Below are positions 1 through 9,173 of a stretch of 64,000 nt of DNA, in pieces. Below the pieces are notes generated by a model. The model did no database searches and had not been told where the DNA came from. It was given only the letters and a program-made list of their open reading frames with translations. A program made the position numbers and the translations under genes. Source of the DNA: Pyrinomonadaceae bacterium (GTDB lineage Bacteria > Acidobacteriota > Blastocatellia > Pyrinomonadales > Pyrinomonadaceae); NCBI GenBank assembly GCA_014534425.1, contig JACVRN010000001.1, positions 1-64,000 on the forward strand, given 5' to 3'. The stretch's first letter is position 1. Each line of letters opens with the position of its first letter.

Positions 1-632
1 ATCACCTGGACATCATGATAGGACAGGGAACAGCCGCTCGCTCTATTAAATTGGAGTTGCCGAAATTCACTTTAGTCGGTGCGACGACTCGAGCCGGTCT
101 TATCACCGCTCCCCTGCGCGGGCGCTTCGGCATAGTTCATCACCTGGATTTCTACACGCAGCAGGAGTTGGAGATTATAGTTCACCGCTCGGCAGAGATT
201 CTGAATGTGGAAATCGAAGCGACCGGCGCAAGCGAGATTGCGCGACGCGCACGCGGCACACCGCGCATAGCCAATCGCCTCCTGAGGCGCGTGCGAGATT
301 ACGCGGAGGTTTTAAGCGACGGTCGCATCACGCAGGCGGTTGCGCGACGCGCGCTCGACGAGATGGAGGTTGACCGTTACGGGCTGGACGAGATTGACCG
401 CAAGCTTTTGAGCACCATCATAGAGAAGTTCGACGGCGGCCCGGTCGGCGTAGGCACAATCTCCGCATCTCTAAGCGAAGAGCGCGAGTCAATCGAAGAG
501 ATAATAGAGCCATATCTGATTCAGATTGGCTTCCTGAATCGCACACCCAGAGGCCGCGTTGTCACACGCGCAGCCTACAGACACATGGGCATCGCGCGCC
601 CTAAGCCTGAGCAGGGCGTGCTGGCAAGCTGA
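1..632 (+). CDS. ruvB: Holliday junction branch migration ATPase RuvB, 3' part
   Basis: This is the C-terminal part of RuvB, the AAA+ motor that drives Holliday junction migration with RuvA and hands over to RuvC. The reading frame is open from base 3, so the start lies to the left of the window. Visible landmarks are the sensor-1 stretch [11 protein letters not shown], the arginine-finger region PLRGRFGI and the C-terminal winged-helix DNA-binding domain from about [18 protein letters not shown] to RAAYRHMG. The sequence matches the family to its normal C-terminus. It converges on pdxJ across a palindromic repeat that probably ends both transcripts. Confidence 0.96.
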   Translation, partial: HLDIMIGQGTAARSIKLELPKFTLVGATTRAGLITAPLRGRFGIVHHLDFYTQQELEIIVHRSAEILNVEIEATGASEIARRARGTPRIANRLLRRVRDYAEVLSDGRITQAVARRALDEMEVDRYGLDEIDRKLLSTIIEKFDGGPVGVGTISASLSEERESIEEIIEPYLIQIGFLNRTPRGRVVTRAAYRHMGIARPKPEQGVLAS

Positions 633-758
633 CGGACAGAGTTTTAAGGTTTCGGTCGGCGGCTTTGACTGGCCGAAAAGAGCCGGGGCTGATGAGGAAG
701 AGACGGATCGGGAGCCGTTTCTTCTCTTGTTGGCCCCGGTGTTTTATGTAAAGAGAGA

Positions 759-844
759 ATTAAACAGGGATGGACAGGATTATCAGGATAAAGAGAGAAA
801 GAATTTCTTCTTTATCCTGATAATCCTGTCCATCCCTGTTAATT
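759..844. repeat. Palindromic intergenic repeat, AACAGGATGGACAGGATAA family, copy 1
   Basis: A long inverted repeat whose arms read ACAGGGATGGACAGGAT, continue into TATCAGGATAAAG, and return as the reverse complement around a short AT-rich loop. It separates ruvB and pdxJ, which converge, so it probably works as a two-way terminator. The TAA stop codon of pdxJ (843-845) overlaps its right end. Related copies occur near 30495, 31361 and 38388, with a half-copy at 39276. Confidence 0.85.
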
Positions 845-1598
845 ACTTGCTGCCCGCCCGGATGGCTCCGAGCATCTCGTGGACGGCCCCGTCCAGTCCT
901 ACAAAAACCGCGCGCGAGATGATGTGGTGGCCTATGTTGAATTCCGTAATCTCTTCTATGGCGGAGACGGCTGAGACGTTTCTGATCGTGAGGCCGTGGC
1001 CGGCTGCGACTCTCAGGCCGTACTGAGTGGCGAGCGTGGCGGCTTCTCTTAGGCGACGAAGTTCCTGCGAAGCTCTGAGCGCGCCTTCCGTGTGAAAAGA
1101 GCGAGCGCCGAGCGTGGCGTCCGAGTACTCAGAGGTGCAAAGCTCTACCTGCTGTGCAGAGACTTCGTGCGCGGCCTCTATCTGATGAGGCTCCGGGTCT
1201 ATGAAGAGGCTCGCAGTGATGCTGGCTTCGCGCAGGCGGCTCACGGCAGCACGCACCAGCGAGAGATTCCCGCGCACGTCCATGCCGCCTTCGGTCGTCA
1301 CCTCGTTTGGATTTTCGGCTACCAGCGTGATGGCGTCCGGCCTCGCGTCGAGCGCGATTTTCATCATCTCTTCCGTGGCAGCCATCTCTACGTTCAGATA
1401 AGTTGTGACCGTGCGGCGAAGCTGATACAGGTCTTCGTCCTGTATGTGCCTGCGGTCGCCGCGTAGATGTATGGTGATGCCGTCGGCCCCTGCCTGCTCG
1501 CACATGATGGCAGCCGCAATCACGCTCGGCTCCGGCGCACGCCGCGCCTGTCGAACGGTCGCCACATGGTCTATGTTGACGTTCAAACGCGCCGTCAT
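843..1598 (-). CDS. pdxJ: Pyridoxine 5'-phosphate synthase PdxJ
   Basis: PdxJ condenses 1-deoxy-D-xylulose 5-phosphate with 3-amino-2-oxopropyl phosphate to pyridoxine 5'-phosphate, the last ring-forming step of the DXP-dependent vitamin B6 pathway. The 251-residue protein has the family length and begins with LNVNIDHVATVRQARR. Further family motifs are ITIHLRGDRRHIQD, the EMAATEEM segment and the phosphate-binding AGHGLTIRNV near residue 200. The ATG at 1598 is preceded by an AAGGAT-like ribosome site. The stop codon lies in the palindromic repeat shared with the ruvB side. Confidence 0.96.
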   Translation of the reverse strand: MTARLNVNIDHVATVRQARRAPEPSVIAAAIMCEQAGADGITIHLRGDRRHIQDEDLYQLRRTVTTYLNVEMAATEEMMKIALDARPDAITLVAENPNEVTTEGGMDVRGNLSLVRAAVSRLREASITASLFIDPEPHQIEAAHEVSAQQVELCTSEYSDATLGARSFHTEGALRASQELRRLREAATLATQYGLRVAAGHGLTIRNVSAVSAIEEITEFNIGHHIISRAVFVGLDGAVHEMLGAIRAGSK

Positions 1599-1617
1599 AA
1601 TCTAAATCCTTTTTCTT

Positions 1618-2427
1618 CTAAGTCAGAACGGAAGCGCGTTCTTTCTGCTCTTCTTTAGAAGCCTGGAGTGCTTGCTGTGCGCGCTTGATGGCTTCCTTGT
1701 AAAGCCCTTTGTGCGCGGCGCGGCGTATGTCGCGCACTTCGTTGAACATGCGAAGGCTGTCGCGCATGACGCTTATCTTGCTTCCCTCGTTGTGATCCCA
1801 GCGCACGGGAATCTCCTGAAGCCTCAGCCCAGCCAGTTCGGCCACGTATAGAAGCTCAACGTCGAAGCCGAAGCGGTCTATGCGCGCGGCCTCTATGATG
1901 GGGCGGCAGGCCGTCATGCCGAAAGCCTTGAAGCCGCACTGCGTATCCCAGTAGGGCATGCCCGTAGCCAGCCGCACTATGAGGTTGAAGATTTTCCCTC
2001 CCTGCTCTCGCCGCCAGGGCTGGTGAACTCCAATCAGGCTGCGGTCTAAGGCGCGCGAGCCGAAGGTCACGTCCTGAAGGCCGCGCTCTATAGGCTCTAC
2101 CAGCTTTGGAGTTTCTGTAATAGGCGTCGAAAGGTCTGCGTCGGAGAAGAGGGCCACGGGCGCTCGCGCGGCCAGCAGGCCGGTGCGTACAGCATAGCCT
2201 TTGCCGCGATTCTTCTCGTAGCGTATGCAGCGCGCGTTGACGCGGCTTCGATGTTGAAAGCTCTGCTCTGCGACCGCCGCAGTGTTATCCGTAGAGCCGT
2301 CGTCCACTACGATTAGCTCTGCTTCGGTGGCGTGCGCGTCCAGGTAATCCAGAATGGTGTGCAGCGTCGCGCCTATACGCGCCGCCTCATTGAAAGCGGG
2401 AACGATTATTGAGAGCGAAGGAGGCAT
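1618..2427 (-). CDS. Family 2 glycosyltransferase, dolichyl/undecaprenyl-phosphate glucosyltransferase-like
   Basis: A GT-A fold transferase of about 269 residues. It starts with LSIIVPAFNEAARI, carries the nucleotide-binding VVDDGSTDN and the metal-binding SDADLSTP, and has the QCGFKAF segment typical of DPG synthase/DPM1-like enzymes. Members move a sugar from a nucleotide donor to a polyprenyl phosphate on the cytoplasmic membrane face; the sugar here cannot be told from sequence. There are no C-terminal membrane helices, unlike GtrB proteins. The ATG at 2427 is preferred over a TTG two codons upstream. It lies 19 bases upstream of pdxJ on the same strand, so the two are probably cotranscribed. 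Confidence 0.88.
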   Translation of the reverse strand: MPPSLSIIVPAFNEAARIGATLHTILDYLDAHATEAELIVVDDGSTDNTAAVAEQSFQHRSRVNARCIRYEKNRGKGYAVRTGLLAARAPVALFSDADLSTPITETPKLVEPIERGLQDVTFGSRALDRSLIGVHQPWRREQGGKIFNLIVRLATGMPYWDTQCGFKAFGMTACRPIIEAARIDRFGFDVELLYVAELAGLRLQEIPVRWDHNEGSKISVMRDSLRMFNEVRDIRRAAHKGLYKEAIKRAQQALQASKEEQKERASVLT

Positions 2428-2586
2428 CGTCAAAAAAATAGCCCGAACATAAAACGGAACGGGACTCAGTCTATTTCAGGCGACGGGCTGTTAGCGCGCT
2501 CGCTGCGGCTTTACCTGCGGCCTGTGTTATATTTGGGTTAAGCGTCGCGCCCTCGCGTGCGCCGGTGAGGAGTTTCGGAGAATAGC

Positions 2587-4284
2587 ATGAGCAAGCAGTT
2601 TCTCATAGTCGCAGCAGCCATCTTCATAGCAGCAACGGTCGTGGGCGGCACGGTCGGAACAAACGCGCGCCGCTTCACCCCTCAGCCGAAAGGCAACGCT
2701 TCGACCGCAGAGCAGATTGAAGGCGACTACCAGGAAGCCATGGACGTTGTCGGTAAGAACTACGCCGGAGACGTTGACTATGAAAAGGCCACGCAGGCTT
2801 CCATACAGGGCATGCTCTCGACTCTTGACCCGCACTCGATGTATTTTACCCGCAACGAATTTAAGAAGCTCAAAGAAGACCAGGACTCGCGCTTTTACGG
2901 AATAGGCGTGACCATCCTTCAGCACCGCGACGGAGTCTACGTCCAGTCAGCCGTCAAGGGCACGCCCGCCGAACGCGCGGGGCTTCGCTACGGCGACCGC
3001 ATTATAGAGGTTGACGGCAAGGATGCGCGCGACTGGTCTAGCGAGCAGGTGTCAAAGAACGTGCGCGGCGACCGTGGCGAGCCTGTGCGAATCAAGGTCG
3101 AGCGCGCAGGCTCAAGCGAGCCTCTGAACTTCACAATCGTGCGCGACGCCGTGCCGCTTCCCTCCATCAGCAACACTTTCATGATAAGACCGGGCGTCGG
3201 CTACATAGGCTTGACGCGCGGCTTTCAGCACACCACCGGCGAAGAGCTAGGCGCGTCCATCAAAGCGCTCAAAGGGCAGGGCATGCGCCAGCTTGTGCTT
3301 GACCTTCGCAACAATCCGGGCGGGCTGCTGGATCAGGCTATTGACGTGGCGAGCGAGTTTCTGCCGCGCGGGCAGGTGGTGGTATCGGTGCGCGGGCGCG
3401 AGTACGAGCAGCCGATTCAATATCGCTCGAAGGGCACAGACCCGGAAGAGTTCCCGCTCGTCGTCCTGATTAATCGCAACTCCGCTTCGGCCTCTGAAAT
3501 CGTGGCCGGTGCCATACAGGATCAGGGGCGCGGGCTGGTGGTGGGCGAAACCAGTTTCGGCAAAGCCTTGGTGCAGCGCGTTTATCAATTGCCGCTCGGC
3601 GCAGGCTTGACGCTGACGACGGCGAAGTACTACACGCCCTACGGTCGCTCTATTCAACGCTCTTACGCTAGCGGCTCGCTCTACGATTACTACACGCGGC
3701 ACGGTGACGGTGATGAGGCGAACGCCAACGCTAGCCCGAAGTCGCAGCCTTCGCCGGATGCTGTGCCAACGCCTACGCCTGTGCCTACGCCTCCGCCCGG
3801 CCCTGCCGTGAAGACTGCGGGCGGGCGCATCTTCTACGGCGGCGGCGGCATCACGCCCGACGTTGAGGTCAAGCCGCTCAACGCCACACCGCTTCGCAGC
3901 CGAGTGGCCGAGGCCGCTTTCCAGTTCACGCGACAACTGGCCGCAGGGCAAATCCCTGGTCTTGAGACTTACAGGATAGAGAAGACGGAATACGGCCATG
4001 TGCTGCGCGCGACCGATTATCCCATCACGGACAAAGTGCTGGAGGCGTTTCGCAACTTCCTGCGTAAAGACCCCACGCTGGGAGTTCAGCCCGCGCAGGT
4101 TGACGAAGAACTTGACTTCACACGCCTGCGCCTGCGCGACGAGATTATCACCGCCGCTTACTCTACGGACGCGGGCAGCCGCGTGCTGCTTGAAAGCGAC
4201 CCGCAGGTGCTTCGCGCAGTCGAGCTATTGCCCGACGCCAAGCGCCTTGCCGAAAGCATACGCAACGGCGTGACGCTAAGCTGA
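2587..4284 (+). CDS. S41 family C-terminal processing protease (CtpA/Prc type)
   Basis: A secreted or membrane-anchored serine protease of 565 residues. Residues 4-24 form a signal or anchor helix. A PDZ domain follows at about 95-180 (GIGVTILQHRDGVYVQSAV, then the carboxylate-binding region). The S41 core holds Ser301 in NSASASE and Lys326 in SFGKALVQ; the 25-residue spacing fits the Ser/Lys dyad of this family. A Pro/Thr-rich linker near 390-405 precedes a C-terminal extension. Such enzymes trim or degrade periplasmic proteins from the C-terminus. The start has a GGAG site a few bases upstream. Confidence 0.93.
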   Translation: MSKQFLIVAAAIFIAATVVGGTVGTNARRFTPQPKGNASTAEQIEGDYQEAMDVVGKNYAGDVDYEKATQASIQGMLSTLDPHSMYFTRNEFKKLKEDQDSRFYGIGVTILQHRDGVYVQSAVKGTPAERAGLRYGDRIIEVDGKDARDWSSEQVSKNVRGDRGEPVRIKVERAGSSEPLNFTIVRDAVPLPSISNTFMIRPGVGYIGLTRGFQHTTGEELGASIKALKGQGMRQLVLDLRNNPGGLLDQAIDVASEFLPRGQVVVSVRGREYEQPIQYRSKGTDPEEFPLVVLINRNSASASEIVAGAIQDQGRGLVVGETSFGKALVQRVYQLPLGAGLTLTTAKYYTPYGRSIQRSYASGSLYDYYTRHGDGDEANANASPKSQPSPDAVPTPTPVPTPPPGPAVKTAGGRIFYGGGGITPDVEVKPLNATPLRSRVAEAAFQFTRQLAAGQIPGLETYRIEKTEYGHVLRATDYPITDKVLEAFRNFLRKDPTLGVQPAQVDEELDFTRLRLRDEIITAAYSTDAGSRVLLESDPQVLRAVELLPDAKRLAESIRNGVTLS

Positions 4285-4298
4285 CAAAAGCGCGCCAC

Positions 4299-5135
4299 AT
4301 GAAATCCTCGCTCTTAAGTCTTCTGCTCATAGCTCTCTCAGGAACGAGCATACATGCTCCGGCCCGGCAGAGCTTTGTCTACGGCACGCTTCTTCCTTCT
4401 CCTCTTCAGGGAACGGACGTTAACAGAAGGGATGAAACGGGTCTCACGCCTTTGATGCAGGCGGTGCAGAATGACGAAGACCGTGAGATGAAATCTCTGA
4501 TTGAGCATGGCGCGAATGTGAACGAGGCGGACAGGTACGGCTGGACGGCTTTGAACTATTCCGTCGCAACGCAGGACGCGTCCAAGGTCAAGTTGCTTCT
4601 AAATAGCGGCGCGGAGGTGAACACGAAAGACCGTCGCGGTATGACGCCCTTGATGTGGGCGGCCATCGGCGGCAAGACGGAAATCGTCAAGCTCCTGCTC
4701 GGAAAGGGCGCTGAGCTTAACGCGCAGGCGAACAACGGTGCGACCGCGCTTTCATTCGCCACCGCGAAGGGCCACGACCGTGTAGCGGAGCTATTAAAGA
4801 AGGCCGGAGCAACAGGCCCGCAGCTTGGCAAGGAGAACGTCCCCGATGGATTAGTTCCCGTAGACAAGGCCCCAAAGATATTAAATCCCAGAGATGGAAT
4901 ACCCGGATACACGGAAGAAGCAAGGCGGAATCGAGTGCAGGGCACTGTGCGTCTGTATATCCTGTTCGGCACGGACGGCTCTGTAAAAAAGGTGAAGATT
5001 ATCAAGGGCCTGTCGCACGGATTAACCGAGGAGGCGGCGCGCGCCACCTTTAGATTGAAAGCCAGCCCCGCTATGAATGACGGACAGGCGATTGAATATT
5101 GGATAGCGGGCAAGCTGGACTTTACTATCCGATAA
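4299..5135 (+). CDS. Ankyrin-repeat protein with a C-terminal TonB domain
   Basis: A 278-residue exported protein. A signal peptide of about 22 residues is followed by four ankyrin repeats between residues 38 and 170 (units with GLTPLMQAV, GWTALNYSV, GMTPLMWAA, GATALSFAT). The C-terminal 85 residues are a TonB_C-type domain (YTEEARRNRVQGTVRLYILF, then the GLTEEA helix). There is no transmembrane energiser motif, so this is not a canonical TonB. The combination recurs among acidobacterial periplasmic proteins, but its role is unknown. It starts 14 bases after the protease gene, so the two are probably one transcript. Confidence 0.85.
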   Translation: MKSSLLSLLLIALSGTSIHAPARQSFVYGTLLPSPLQGTDVNRRDETGLTPLMQAVQNDEDREMKSLIEHGANVNEADRYGWTALNYSVATQDASKVKLLLNSGAEVNTKDRRGMTPLMWAAIGGKTEIVKLLLGKGAELNAQANNGATALSFATAKGHDRVAELLKKAGATGPQLGKENVPDGLVPVDKAPKILNPRDGIPGYTEEARRNRVQGTVRLYILFGTDGSVKKVKIIKGLSHGLTEEAARATFRLKASPAMNDGQAIEYWIAGKLDFTIR

Positions 5136-5221
5136 TGTAAGCGGCTGCCGCTTCACTCTACGAATAAATTGCCCCGGACGAATCTTTATCGTTGACACGC
5201 CCACGCCGCTTCGCATAGAAG

Positions 5222-6991
5222 TTGTTCGCTCGTATCAGACCAGCGTTTACACGGACTGCGACCTTTGTGCCTTCCCAATCGCTCGAACGTCTTTTAGAGA
5301 GGCTTGAAGAATTGAAGCGCCCAAGCGGCGAGCGCCGCGACTTTGCGCGTCTGCGTAAAGTCATGATTGAGCTAGGGCGTCAAAAGTTTGATGACGCAGC
5401 CACGCTCATACGCTTTCACGAGGGCCTGCTTTTCATGCGCGCTTACCCGCAGAGCCGAGCGCACCTGCGGCACACAGAGCGTCTTTTATCTTCCTTCAAA
5501 AAACGCGTGGACGCGCTTATTGATTCCGGCGCGGACATCTCTCTCTTCGCTGAGCCGAACGTGTCAGGGATAGTCGGCACTTCATTCTCAGCCCTCTTCA
5601 GCTACGAGGTGGTGCGAGAGATTGCGCGTCTCTTCCCCGCAGAAACCTCTATTGACTGGGACGGCTATGAAGAGTACGAGCGCTTCGCATTGGTCGCCTC
5701 AGAATTCCTGCCGCTCATAGAAGAGAACGCTTATGTTGAGCCGCGCTTTCCCTTTCTGGAATGGCTCAGTCGCGCGTGTCCCCGTGGGCAGAGAGAGCTT
5801 GCATGGCTCATGGAGCGCTTCGAGCAGTTGGACGTGTCGGAAAAAGAGCGCGCATCGCTCTTCAATTCTCTGAAGCTCTGGCTGCACTGGGAATTTCGCA
5901 ACGAACGACGCTCGCGCACGCGCATGAAACTTTCGGGGCGAAAGATTTTTTATCACGAAGGCGCGTTGATACACCGCCGCGAAGTGTCAATTGAGCGAGA
6001 GATGGAAGCGCCGCCTCTGCCTGTTACTAAACTTAATCGCAGGGACGGGCAGGAGATTCTCGATTTGGGCCGTGCGACGATGGCGGCGCGTTACAGGGAG
6101 CTTCACGGCTTCACTTTTGGCGATGCGGGAAGCGTCGTGCGTGCCGAAGCGGGTCGCGGCGTGGAACTCTTCGTGTGGGGCGTAGGCGCGGAGCATCGCC
6201 TGCCTACTCTGGGCTACCATGCTGCGCTCCTAGTCAAAAACGGAGTGCCGCATGGCTACGCGGAAGCGCTCTCGCTTTTTGAGCGCTCCGAGGTTGGCCT
6301 CAATCTCTTTTACACTTTCCGCGACGGCGAGTCGGCCTGGATATACGCGCGTCTACTAAAACTCTTCAGACAGCTTCTAGGGGTGACGGCCTTTTCGATT
6401 GACCCTTATCAGTTGGGGCATTACAACGAGGAAGGGATAGAGTCGGGTGCTTTCTGGTTCTATCGCAAGATGGGCTTTCGTCCGACCGAAGCCGAGCTTT
6501 TCAAACTGATGACGGCGGAAGAGGCGCGCATCAAGCGGCGGCCCGGCTACCTCACACCCTCAAGCCGCCTGCGTAGGCTTGCGAGCGGCCACGTGCTTTA
6601 CCAGTACGGGCGCAGCGAGAATGACCGAGCCTGGGACAACTTCCACATACGCAATCTAGGGTTAAGAGTTCAAAGCCGAATGGGCGAGCGCTTCCGTGGC
6701 GACGCGCAAAGGATGCGCCAAGCGTCCGTGCTGAAAGTTTCCAGAGCGCTTCGTATAAGCACGGACGATTGGAACGCGCAGGAGCAACGCGCTTTCAGCA
6801 ATTGGGCGCTCGTCCTGTCACTCATCCCTGACCTTTCAAGATGGAGCGAGGATGAGAAGCGCGCGCTCGTTGATATCCTGCGCGCCAAAGCCGGAGCGCA
6901 GGAGACGCGCTACCTGCGCCTGCTGCTTAATCACAGCAGATTGCGCGCGTGGATAATCAAGCTCGGCTCGTCTAAAAAGAGCAAAGGGTAA
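5222..6991 (+). CDS. Conserved protein of unknown function, 589 residues
   Basis: I do not recognise a named family. The product is soluble and rich in Arg, Leu and Glu, with no signal peptide or membrane helix. A stretch around residues 300-430 (GFTFGDAGSVVRAEAGRG, later SAFWFYRKMGFRPTEAEL) recalls an acyltransferase fold, with the YRKMGFRP segment like the end of a GNAT domain; this is a weak inference. The start is uncertain. TTG at 5222 gives the longest frame but its GAAG site is too close, and GTG near 5267 is an alternative. It stands alone on the plus strand. Confidence 0.75.
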   Translation: MFARIRPAFTRTATFVPSQSLERLLERLEELKRPSGERRDFARLRKVMIELGRQKFDDAATLIRFHEGLLFMRAYPQSRAHLRHTERLLSSFKKRVDALIDSGADISLFAEPNVSGIVGTSFSALFSYEVVREIARLFPAETSIDWDGYEEYERFALVASEFLPLIEENAYVEPRFPFLEWLSRACPRGQRELAWLMERFEQLDVSEKERASLFNSLKLWLHWEFRNERRSRTRMKLSGRKIFYHEGALIHRREVSIEREMEAPPLPVTKLNRRDGQEILDLGRATMAARYRELHGFTFGDAGSVVRAEAGRGVELFVWGVGAEHRLPTLGYHAALLVKNGVPHGYAEALSLFERSEVGLNLFYTFRDGESAWIYARLLKLFRQLLGVTAFSIDPYQLGHYNEEGIESGAFWFYRKMGFRPTEAELFKLMTAEEARIKRRPGYLTPSSRLRRLASGHVLYQYGRSENDRAWDNFHIRNLGLRVQSRMGERFRGDAQRMRQASVLKVSRALRISTDDWNAQEQRAFSNWALVLSLIPDLSRWSEDEKRALVDILRAKAGAQETRYLRLLLNHSRLRAWIIKLGSSKKSKG

Positions 6992-7089
6992 AAGCCTTGG
7001 AAGCGCGGCTTTCTTTCTCAACTTTTACCTTTTTACTTTAGCCTTTCTGTGAGATGCTTGAGGCCCGTAGCCTGAAGGAGGAAGAGTTT

Positions 7090-7785
7090 ATGCGACGAAC
7101 GCGGCTGAATATTTCATCGCTTCTGGTTGTTGCTTCCCTTCTGGTGTTTCTGGCGGCCCAGCACGCAGAGGCGCAATCGGGCAGGCGCGCTCCGAAGGTA
7201 GCCAGCCCTTCAGCGCCCGCGACTCCGGCCTCGCAGTCTCAGCCGGAGCCTTCGCCCGCCGCTCCCGCAAAGCAACCGACGCAGCCTCAAATCTCCCTGC
7301 TTCTCTTGAACAACATCTCGCAGGACATATACCTTGCCATCCCTTCGCCCGAGCGCGTGCAAAGATGGGTAGCGAAAAGGCTGAGAGACGCTTCGGCGCT
7401 GGCCGTGATGGAGGGCGAGAGCGTCAGCCGCAAAGATGCCATCAACCGCGCCAAGGCAGCGAAAGAGGGTTTCATAATCTTCCTGGAATTCGACCGCATA
7501 GGCTTGAACACAACTATCCCAGGCTCCGCGCGGCCCAACTACGAGGACATGCGTATCAATTACTCTGTCTTCTCACCCGTAACCGGAAAGGCAAAGACCT
7601 CCGGCGTGGTCTACCTCAATCAGTCAACCAATATCTCCGTCATAGGCATAGGTCGCGGACGAGGCATCCCGTCCTGCTATCCCGGCGGAAACAGGGACGA
7701 TTACATACTCATTCAAGCGAGCCTCGAAGTCGCCAACCGCATCATCAACGCGCTTAACGTCATCGCTCAGCCCATCTGCTCCTAG
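7090..7785 (+). CDS. Secreted protein of unknown function with a Pro/Ala-rich N-terminal linker
   Basis: An exported protein of about 231 residues. The ATG at 7090 is chosen because GAAGGAGGAAGAG lies just upstream and because it gives a clean signal peptide (RRTRLNISSLLVVASLLVFLAAQ, cleavage near AEAQS). A linker rich in Pro, Ala, Ser and Gln follows. The remaining globular domain contains ISQDIYLAIPSPERVQRWV and IIFLEFDRIG. The topology suggests an envelope protein. I see no catalytic motif. Confidence 0.8.
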   Translation: MRRTRLNISSLLVVASLLVFLAAQHAEAQSGRRAPKVASPSAPATPASQSQPEPSPAAPAKQPTQPQISLLLLNNISQDIYLAIPSPERVQRWVAKRLRDASALAVMEGESVSRKDAINRAKAAKEGFIIFLEFDRIGLNTTIPGSARPNYEDMRINYSVFSPVTGKAKTSGVVYLNQSTNISVIGIGRGRGIPSCYPGGNRDDYILIQASLEVANRIINALNVIAQPICS

Positions 7786-7801
7786 AGAATGAGTTCGGCT
7801 T

Positions 7802-8971
7802 TCAGTCTATGACGCGCGCGATGATGCATTTGAGGTAGTAGGTTTCTGGGACGCCGAAGAGTATGGGATGGTCGCTCGACTGCGCTCTCTTTTCGATTAG
7901 CTGTAGACGGCGGCGCGCGTCCACCGAAGCCTCTCTGATTATCTCAAGAAACATCTCTTCGCCCATGTGATACGAGCAAGTGCAGGTGACGAGCACGCCG
8001 CCCCTTTCAAGCATCTTCAGGGCGCGCAGGTTTATCTCCTTGTAGCCGCGAGAGGCCGCGCGCACGCTTCCACGATTTTTGGCAAAGGCCGGAGGGTCAA
8101 GCACGATTGTTCCGAAGCGGCGGCCCTCCGTCTCCATCTCGCGCAGCGCGTCGAAGACGTTCGCCTCTTCGAAGGTGACGTTCGAAGCATTGTTCAACTC
8201 GGCATTCCTGCGCGCGGCCACAACGGCGTCTGCGGAAATATCAAGCCCCAGCACGCTCTCGCACGCGGGCGCAAGATGAAGTGCGAAAGCTCCGTTGAAG
8301 GTGAAGCAATCGAGCGCGTGTCCCCAGGCGAAGCGCCGAGCGGCAAGGCGGTTCTCGCGCTGGTCAAGGAACGAGCCTGTCTTTTGCCCGCCCGTGGGCT
8401 GAACACGAAAGCGCACGCCGTGCTGCACTATCTCAAGCTCTTCGGGCGCGTCGCCGTAGACGGTGCCGACACGCATCTCCAAGCCTTCAAGCTGGCGCAC
8501 GCGCACGTCATTGCGCTCTATGATGGCGCGGGGCGCGAGTTCTTCCACCAGCAGCCCGACTATCATCTCTTTCGCCTGCTCAGTCCCTTGCGAGAGCGTC
8601 TGCAAGACCAGCACGTCGTCGTAAGCGTCTACGATGAGGGACGGCAGCAGGTCGCCTTCGGAATAGATGAGGCGGTAAGCGTTCGTGCTTGAGCGAAGAG
8701 AGGCGCGCCGCTCTATGGCCTCGCGCAAACGCACGCGCCACCACTCGCGGTCAATCGTCTCGTCCCTCATGGAAAGAAGACGCAGAGAGATTTCCGAGCG
8801 GTCACTAAAAAGCGCCTGGCCCACGAAGCGCCCGCGCTCGTCCGAGACTCTCACGACCTCTCCGCCCGCAGCCTCTTTTGTATCGGCCACGTCGCTTCTG
8901 TAAATCCACAGGTGCCCCAGAGCGCGCACACGCTCGGCCCCGCGTTTTGTGACGATGATTTCCTGCATCAT
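7802..8971 (-). CDS. Class I rRNA methyltransferase, RlmI-like, with an N-terminal PUA domain
   Basis: A SAM-dependent methyltransferase of the RlmI/RlmK group, which makes 5-methylcytosine in 23S rRNA. After a PUA domain (IIVTKRGAERVRALGHLWIY) come the catalytic-domain motifs: GQKTGSFLDQRENR, the SAM-binding LDCFTFNGAFALH, VLGLDISADAV, and LDPPAFAKNR followed by TCTCSYH with a candidate catalytic cysteine. Length is about 389 residues. The frame opens further upstream, but that extension is basic and unlike the family, so the ATG pair at 8971/8968 is preferred. It converges with the secreted protein gene at 7785. Confidence 0.88.
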   Translation of the reverse strand: MMQEIIVTKRGAERVRALGHLWIYRSDVADTKEAAGGEVVRVSDERGRFVGQALFSDRSEISLRLLSMRDETIDREWWRVRLREAIERRASLRSSTNAYRLIYSEGDLLPSLIVDAYDDVLVLQTLSQGTEQAKEMIVGLLVEELAPRAIIERNDVRVRQLEGLEMRVGTVYGDAPEELEIVQHGVRFRVQPTGGQKTGSFLDQRENRLAARRFAWGHALDCFTFNGAFALHLAPACESVLGLDISADAVVAARRNAELNNASNVTFEEANVFDALREMETEGRRFGTIVLDPPAFAKNRGSVRAASRGYKEINLRALKMLERGGVLVTCTCSYHMGEEMFLEIIREASVDARRRLQLIEKRAQSSDHPILFGVPETYYLKCIIARVID

Positions 8972-9173
8972 GGAATCAGAGAGTATGAATTTAACATGAA
9001 AGCCCTGGCTTCGACGTGGCCGCGTTTTCTGATTCCCTGTAATTTTCTTTCTCTCTTTGTGCCGTTCGGGCAAAGAGCTTGAAAACGGCTTATGCGGAGA
9101 GTAAGCTTACACGTCAGAAGATTTCTTGAAACAGTTCTTTGCAAAATTTATTTTTGAAGAAGGAGAACTATCC

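Noticed and set aside
559-1026. 155-codon plus-strand frame
   Set aside because: It overlaps ruvB, a palindromic repeat and the antisense of pdxJ; it is a shadow frame.
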